Assembly (NCBI GenBank): GCA_002361335.1
Contig: DESS01000176.1
Span: 42,168-52,141, forward strand
Reading direction: 5' to 3'
Origin: Richelia sp. UBA3308
Lineage (GTDB): Bacteria; Cyanobacteriota; Cyanobacteriia; Cyanobacteriales; Nostocaceae
Length of the DNA stretch: 9,974 bases
Shown here: one piece after another, positions 5,872-9,974 of the stretch
Layout of the letters: the number at the start of each line of letters is the position of its first letter
How positions within the stretch are numbered: the first letter of the stretch is position 1
The notes under the pieces: model-generated
The model's database searches: none
The model's input: the letters and a program-made list of their open reading frames with translations, nothing else
What the model was told of the DNA's origin: nothing
Translations under genes and position numbers: made by a program

Positions 5872-7416
5872 ATGAGATACACCTTTTTGAGTTTTTTGCT
5901 TCCTTTTTACTTCTTAGGGAACCTTGAGAGTGCTTTTGCTACTGAGAATAACTTTAAATCTTCTCCAAATCAAAATCAAAAGTCAAGTCAAGTAGAAAAT
6001 TTTAGAGTGGTTTCAAGAAGCTTCATACAGCAGCAGATAAACTTAATTGCTCGAATTGAACAAGCGGTATCACAACCCGATTCCAATAAAATGCGAGCCG
6101 TGGGAGGACAATTAATTACCCATACGGTAGTGGTAGAACGTTTTCTTAAACGCCAATATCCTTATCCACAAGCCTTGTGCGTTCAAAATCCAGCTTTTAG
6201 TCTTCCTGTTGATTCTAAACCTCCTTTAAGTGCATCTAATTTAAAAATTTACTGTTCTTTGTATAATTCCAGTCTAGAATTGTCAAAACTGACTCCATTA
6301 CTAGATAGACTTTTATCTCGACGCGGTGAATTAGCGATTGTGCGAAAATTACCTTTGGTTAGTGGAGAAAAACAGTCAGATTTAGTGCTTCCCATGTCTC
6401 CCTTAATTCGTCCTAATCTTGGTCAGCTAGCGACTCCTTATGCTATTTTAGAACCTCCGGTGGAATCTCTTGCTTCACAACAATATATTCCTAAAAAGAA
6501 AAAAAGAGCGATCGCCCGCAAAGTCGGTGCGTCAGTGGGCAATTATCTTCCACCAGTTCAACCAGCAATCAAACCACCCCAAAAAGCACTAAAAACTTTA
6601 GAAAATGCAGAAAACTTTTTAGCAAAAGCAATATCTCAATTTCCGGATAGAAATCAATTTTCAAATCCTAAAGAAACGAGGGCTAAATTAGAGCGCTTAA
6701 CCTACAATATCGATTCCCAAGAAAAGCAAACTTATAGAAAATTGCTATCAATGTCTAACACGGGTATTTTCCGTGTATTGCCATCTCAAGCTTATCTTCG
6801 TCCCCTGAATACTCTAGAAAATCGCTCCCAAAAAAATATTCTTAGTCGCTATCCTTTCCCGGTTTTGGTTGAGTCCAAGGGTGAGTTTACACCTAATTTA
6901 CCACTTAAGATACTAAAAGGAAAGTTTCAGATACTGCCAAAAGGAATAAATTATAGCTTTATGGCTGATATTGGGGATATACCTTTGGAAGAGTTAGACG
7001 GAAGCTTGCAAGATATTGCTCCCGAAAAACGAGATATATTCATAAATTACCAGCCTCCGAAAAAATTAAATTCTTTACAAGTAGAAAAACGGAAATTTAT
7101 TACTGGTAAGCATAATAAATTAATTGATAATCAACCAGTTTTAAATCGAGCAGAAATCAAATTGAATCATACTTATTTAGTGCGTATTTTACAATTTAAA
7201 CTCCCAGAAATTATAGTTAACAATCAACCAGTTACGAGGAAACAGCGCCGAATTCTCGATCAATTATTACAAATGGAAAGCAGCGATCTAATAGTTGCTT
7301 TTAGACCAGTACGTCGTCATTCTAACGGTAATTATACTATTATTTGGCGAGTATTACAGGAATTACCAGAGCCACAAATTAATGATTTGGAAGATTATCT
7401 CCTATATCAAAAATAG
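5872..7416 (+). CDS. predicted exported protein of unknown function, 514 aa
   Basis: Residues 1-23 look like a Sec signal peptide: Arg at 2, a hydrophobic core FLSFLLPFYFLG, and a likely cleavage after Ala23 in SAFA-TE. No other membrane helix is apparent, so the product is probably periplasmic or at the outer envelope. The region at about 45-150 is helical and holds the only two cysteines (103 and 128), possibly a disulfide. Residues 160-245 are Pro-rich, with a basic patch KKKKR (208-212), and read like a flexible linker. The part at 325-510 seems beta-rich (FPVLVESKGEFTPNLPLKIL, INYQPPKKL) and ends in an amphipathic region with LQELPEPQINDLEDYLL. I do not recognise a family. It is divergent from sasA, and the TAG stop is followed at once by a 12-bp tandem repeat. 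Function is unknown; export is moderately sure. Confidence 0.8.
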   Translation: MRYTFLSFLLPFYFLGNLESAFATENNFKSSPNQNQKSSQVENFRVVSRSFIQQQINLIARIEQAVSQPDSNKMRAVGGQLITHTVVVERFLKRQYPYPQALCVQNPAFSLPVDSKPPLSASNLKIYCSLYNSSLELSKLTPLLDRLLSRRGELAIVRKLPLVSGEKQSDLVLPMSPLIRPNLGQLATPYAILEPPVESLASQQYIPKKKKRAIARKVGASVGNYLPPVQPAIKPPQKALKTLENAENFLAKAISQFPDRNQFSNPKETRAKLERLTYNIDSQEKQTYRKLLSMSNTGIFRVLPSQAYLRPLNTLENRSQKNILSRYPFPVLVESKGEFTPNLPLKILKGKFQILPKGINYSFMADIGDIPLEELDGSLQDIAPEKRDIFINYQPPKKLNSLQVEKRKFITGKHNKLIDNQPVLNRAEIKLNHTYLVRILQFKLPEIIVNNQPVTRKQRRILDQLLQMESSDLIVAFRPVRRHSNGNYTIIWRVLQELPEPQINDLEDYLLYQK

Positions 7417-7420
7417 AAAC

Positions 7421-7468
7421 TAATAATCAAACAAATAATCAAGTTAATAATCAAATTAATAATCAAGA
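7421..7468. repeat. 12-bp tandem repeat, four units
   Basis: Units TAATAATCAAAC, AAATAATCAAGT, TAATAATCAAAT and TAATAATCAAGA start five bases after the stop of the exported-protein gene. A period of 12 keeps codon frame; in the -1 frame the array reads as repeated NNQ plus T, V, I or D. Confidence 0.9.
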
Positions 7469-7503
7469 TTATTTACTGTTTTAGAGATTGAAATAAAACT
7501 CCG

Positions 7504-7537
7504 AGAGATGTTGTATTGCAACATCTCTACATTTTTT
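7504..7537 (+). terminator. hairpin plus T-run after the exported-protein gene
   Basis: AGAGATGTTG and CAACATCTCT form a perfect 10-bp stem with a TATTG loop, followed after three bases by TTTTTT. It is positioned to end transcription of the 5872-7416 gene. Hairpins of this GAGACGTTG-like type are, as I recall, dispersed in filamentous cyanobacteria, so it may also be a mobile palindromic repeat. A further small hairpin (CCGC-TTC-GCGG) follows at 7550-7560. Confidence 0.8.
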
Positions 7538-7617
7538 CAGTTGCGTCAACCGCTTCGCGGAAGTCAAAAGTCAATTACAAACATGTTATCTTATACTCGT
7601 CTCCAGATATGAGTTAA

Positions 7618-7775
7618 TTGATATCTTGCACCAATAAAAAATCATGTGTTTTAATAACTCAGTATTAAGCATAAAAGCCTAATTTAGCCATGAAAAATCA
7701 AGTAAATGATGTAGCTTTTTCCCCTCAACTTTAATATTTTCATGGTTTATACGTATAAGTGCAAGATATGAGAAA
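7618..7775. mobile_element. possible MITE, about 158 bp, flanked by 11-bp direct repeats
   Basis: A perfect 11-bp inverted repeat, ATATCTTGCAC (7621-7631) and GTGCAAGATAT (7759-7769), bounds the core. Identical copies of ATATGAGTTAA lie outside it at 7607-7617 and 7776-7786, as expected of a target-site duplication. Inside, CCATGAAAA (7688-7696) and TTTTCATGG (7737-7745) form a nested inverted repeat. No ORF above about 15 codons was noticed. An 11-bp duplication would fit IS4-type transposition, but the exact ends are unsure because ATATGAG motifs also occur within the right end. Confidence 0.55.
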
Positions 7776-7857
7776 ATATGAGTTAAGCAATGCTAAATTC
7801 ACCATTTAAAATGTTAGCAACTGATTATGATCGAACAATCAATTTTTATTTAAATGA

Positions 7858-7892
7858 CAAATAACAACTAACAACTATCAACTAACAACTGA
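7858..7892. repeat. heptad array (CAACTAA class) abutting the hisC start
   Basis: Five in-phase units (CAAATAA, CAACTAA, CAACTAT, CAACTAA, CAACTGA) end one base before the hisC ATG. As at ctaD, the array replaces any Shine-Dalgarno sequence, and it is in the same orientation relative to the gene. Confidence 0.92.
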
Positions 7893-7893
7893 A

Positions 7894-8946
7894 ATGACTA
7901 ATTTTTTCCGTGCTGAAGTTGATGCAATGACTGGCTATATACCTGGAGAGCAGCCAAAACGCGGTAGTAAAATCATCAAACTCAACAGCAACGAAAATCC
8001 TTATCCTCCTTCCCCTAAAATTAAAGATGTATTGCAAAACTTCGATTGGGAATGGTTACGGCGATATCCAGATTCTTCTGCTACCGATTTTCGTAATGCT
8101 ATTAGTAAAGCTTTGGATATTCCTGCTGATTGGATAATTGTTGGTAATGGTAGCGATGAAGTACTTAATTTAGTCATTCGCGCTTGTACGAATTCCCAAA
8201 GAAAAGTTGTTTATCCAATGCCTACTTACGTACTTTACCGTACTTTGGTAGAAATGCAGCCAGCCGAAAGGGTAGAAATTGATTATCCAGAAGATTATAA
8301 ATTACCGATAGAAGAATTAGTAAAAGTTGGTGGTGCTGTGACATTTATAGCTACACCAAATAGTCCATCTGGACATATTGTACCAGTAGAAAATTTACGA
8401 GAATTAGCAACAAGATTATCTGGTGTATTAGTAATAGATGAAGCTTATGTCGATTTTGCTGAAGGTGATGGGCTATCTGTAGTGAAAGAGTTTGAAAATG
8501 TAATTTCAATTCGTACTTTATCGAAGGGATATTCTCTTGCGGGTATTAGATTAGGTTTTGGTATTGCTCATCCAAAATTATTGCAGGGTTTATATAAAGT
8601 TAAAGATAGTTACAACATTGATGCTATAGCTTGTGCCATCGGTGCTGCTGCAATGAGCGATCAAAATTATAAGAATTATTGTGCCCAAAAGGTTAAAATA
8701 TCGCGGAGGAAGTTATCGGGAGATTTGAAGAAATTGGGTTTTAAAGTTTGGGATTCTCAGACAAATTTTTTGTTAGTGCAGCCACCTCAAGGTAACGCTG
8801 AATATTTGTATTTAAAGTTGAAAGAGCAGGGTATTTTAATTAGATATTTTAAGCAGGAAGGTTTGGAAGATAAGTTGCGGATTACTGTTGGTGCCCATGA
8901 GGAAAATAAAGTTTTAGTTGAAGCTTTGAGTGGGTTGGTTGAGTAA
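7894..8946 (+). CDS. hisC: histidinol-phosphate aminotransferase
   Basis: A PLP-dependent class I/II aminotransferase that converts imidazole acetol phosphate and glutamate to histidinol phosphate in histidine biosynthesis; cytosolic and normally a homodimer. At 350 residues it has the usual HisC length. Visible motifs are LNSNENPYPPSP (30-41) at the N-terminus, GNGSDE (84-89) for the cofactor phosphate, TPNSPSG with Asn156, DEAYVDF with Asp182 and Tyr185, and SKGYSLAGIRLGF with the Schiff-base Lys211 and Arg219. KLRITVG (327-333) holds the substrate-carboxylate Arg329. The ATG at 7894 directly follows the heptad array, whose TAA and TGA codons block upstream extension. It stands alone, as his genes are usually scattered in cyanobacteria. 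Activity on related substrates such as phenylpyruvate cannot be excluded. Confidence 0.94.
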   Translation: MTNFFRAEVDAMTGYIPGEQPKRGSKIIKLNSNENPYPPSPKIKDVLQNFDWEWLRRYPDSSATDFRNAISKALDIPADWIIVGNGSDEVLNLVIRACTNSQRKVVYPMPTYVLYRTLVEMQPAERVEIDYPEDYKLPIEELVKVGGAVTFIATPNSPSGHIVPVENLRELATRLSGVLVIDEAYVDFAEGDGLSVVKEFENVISIRTLSKGYSLAGIRLGFGIAHPKLLQGLYKVKDSYNIDAIACAIGAAAMSDQNYKNYCAQKVKISRRKLSGDLKKLGFKVWDSQTNFLLVQPPQGNAEYLYLKLKEQGILIRYFKQEGLEDKLRITVGAHEENKVLVEALSGLVE

Positions 8947-8982
8947 AATTTTATTTTGGCATATGAGAATATATTTATTTAA

Positions 8983-9021
8983 CGCAGAGTGACGCGGAGG
9001 TTTTCGCAGAGGAGCGCGGAG
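8983..9021. repeat. imperfect 17-bp direct repeat upstream of the macrodomain gene
   Basis: CGCAGAGTGACGCGGAG (8983-8999) and CGCAGAGGAGCGCGGAG (9005-9021) match at 14 of 17 positions, separated by GTTTT. They stand out as GC-rich in a very AT-rich spacer. Similar CGCAGAG-type strings are, as I recall, common dispersed repeats in cyanobacteria. Confidence 0.7.
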
Positions 9022-9052
9022 TTTTTAATTAAAGTTTATTATTTATAAATTT

Positions 9053-9943
9053 ATGACTAAAAATAGAGAAAAACGCGCAGCAATTGCAAGAAAAACTATA
9101 GAAATTTTAGAAAGAGGTTTTTATATAAATCAGCAAGAAGAAACTGTTAATCTTCAAGAAAATCTACAATATGCAATAGAAAATTCAATTCATTATTCCG
9201 AAAAGGATTTTTCACGGGTATTCTCTCAATTACGGGAAAAGCAAGTCAGAGAAAATCAGCATCAAATACAATTTGAGATCGAAAATGAAACAACTCTTCA
9301 TGCTGCCAGTAGGTTGGTAAATCAAGAAGACGAAAAGAAAGAAGAAGAAAAAAAAGATGAAGAAAAAGAAAAAATATTATGTTTAAACTTCGCTTCTGCA
9401 AAAAATCCTGGTGGCGGATTTCTAAATGGTAGTCAAGCACAGGAAGAAAGTTTAGCCAGAGCAACAGGGCTTTTCCCTTGTATTTCTCGAATGACGGCGA
9501 TGTATGAGAAAAACAGAAATTACTCTTCGTGTCTCTATCTGGATGATATGATTTATTCGCCAAAAGTACCAGTAATTAGAAATGATAATGATGACTTATT
9601 AGATAAACCGTTTTTAGTCTCGATTCTGACAGCACCCGCAGTTAACGCTGGTGCGGTGAGAAAAAAAGGTAAAAAACAAGAAATTAACCAAATTGAAACT
9701 ACAATGTTGCAGCGTACAGAAAAATTATTATCAGTTGCAGCAATTAACGATTATAAAGTTTTGGTGTTAGGTGCTTGGGGATGTGGTGTATTCCAAAACA
9801 ATCCTAATGATGTGGCGAAATATTTTCATTATCATCTTGTAGAAAATCCTTTATTTAAAGGTTTCTTTGAAAAGATTGTGTTTGCGATTTTGGATAACAC
9901 CAAAGACGAAAGCCTTATTAATGCTTTTAGAGACAAGTTTTAA
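9053..9943 (+). CDS. TIGR02452/DUF2263-type protein (bacterial PARG-like macrodomain)
   Basis: The central motif NPGGGFLNGSQAQEESL (118-134) contains the GGG-X6-8-QEE signature of poly(ADP-ribose) glycohydrolases, with Gly120-122 and the catalytic pair Glu131-Glu132. Downstream, ILTAPAVNAGAVR (191-203) and LGAWGCGVFQNNP (239-251) fit the macrodomain strands and phosphate loop of this family. At 296 residues the length is normal. The expected role is removal of ADP-ribose or poly(ADP-ribose) from targets in the cytosol. The helical N-terminal region (1-80) is typical of the group. Residues 92-107 form a highly charged Glu/Lys stretch encoded by a purine-rich tract (9328-9375), probably a slippage-expanded surface linker just before the catalytic core. 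The ATG at 9053 has no Shine-Dalgarno. No ADP-ribosyltransferase or NUDT-like partner is encoded next to it within the window. Confidence 0.87.
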   Translation: MTKNREKRAAIARKTIEILERGFYINQQEETVNLQENLQYAIENSIHYSEKDFSRVFSQLREKQVRENQHQIQFEIENETTLHAASRLVNQEDEKKEEEKKDEEKEKILCLNFASAKNPGGGFLNGSQAQEESLARATGLFPCISRMTAMYEKNRNYSSCLYLDDMIYSPKVPVIRNDNDDLLDKPFLVSILTAPAVNAGAVRKKGKKQEINQIETTMLQRTEKLLSVAAINDYKVLVLGAWGCGVFQNNPNDVAKYFHYHLVENPLFKGFFEKIVFAILDNTKDESLINAFRDKF

Positions 9944-9944
9944 C

Positions 9945-9973
9945 GTCGCAATACCCTATAAGGGTATCGCTAC
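9945..9973. terminator. palindrome after the macrodomain gene
   Basis: ATACCCT (9951-9957) and AGGGTAT (9961-9967) form a perfect 7-bp stem with an ATA loop. Extending to GTCGCA and CGCTAC gives 13-base arms with two mismatches. It begins two bases after the gene's stop and could terminate its transcript, but no T-run follows before the window ends. It may equally be one copy of a dispersed palindromic repeat. Confidence 0.5.
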
Positions 9974-9974
9974 A

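Noticed and set aside
7686..7735. Short ORF (14 codons) inside the possible second MITE
   Set aside because: It is too short and has neither a ribosome binding site nor a recognisable peptide.
9246..9563. 105-codon ORF on the minus strand inside the macrodomain gene
   Set aside because: It is antisense to the catalytic GGG/QEE region, and its Leu/Phe run is simply the complement of the purine-rich linker.

Overview
The window looks like a piece of a low-GC cyanobacterial chromosome, probably from a filamentous lineage. The evidence is a clock-output kinase (SasA) with a KaiB-like N-terminus, a cyanobacterial-type cytochrome oxidase (ctaD, ctaE), five exact HIP1 octamers (GCGATCGC), and many short tandem repeats of 7-bp units of the STRR kind known from filamentous cyanobacteria. 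Taxonomy below that level cannot be read from the sequence.

Layout. The left part (1-2610) carries ctaD and ctaE, subunits I and III of an aa3-type terminal oxidase, in one orientation. A long hairpin lies between them and a clear intrinsic terminator follows ctaE. The subunit II gene expected upstream is outside the window. From 2611 to 2944 there is a gene-free stretch: a heptad-repeat array split by a 122-bp MITE-like element that has a TA target duplication. Then come a small unknown protein (2945-3271), a second heptad array, a GIY-YIG-fold protein (3363-3911), a palindromic intergenic element, and a MutT-type Nudix hydrolase (4078-4515). sasA runs on the minus strand (4544-5758), convergent with mutT and divergent from a gene for a large exported protein of unknown function (5872-7416). 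The 477-bp gap 7417-7893 holds a 12-bp tandem repeat, a terminator-like hairpin, a second possible MITE with 11-bp terminal inverted repeats, a fragment resembling a HAD-phosphatase start, and a heptad array that ends against the hisC start codon. hisC (7894-8946) and a bacterial-type PARG-like macrodomain protein (9053-9943) close the window.

How the genes relate. Only ctaD and ctaE form an obvious functional pair. The rest are single housekeeping or accessory genes (nucleotide sanitation, circadian output, histidine biosynthesis, ADP-ribose hydrolysis) separated by repeat-rich spacers. I found no convincing new multi-gene system. The most notable structure is in the spacers. Heptad arrays of several sequence classes sit exactly at gene borders, and one is interrupted by a mobile element in a way that lets the original repeat phase be reconstructed to the base.
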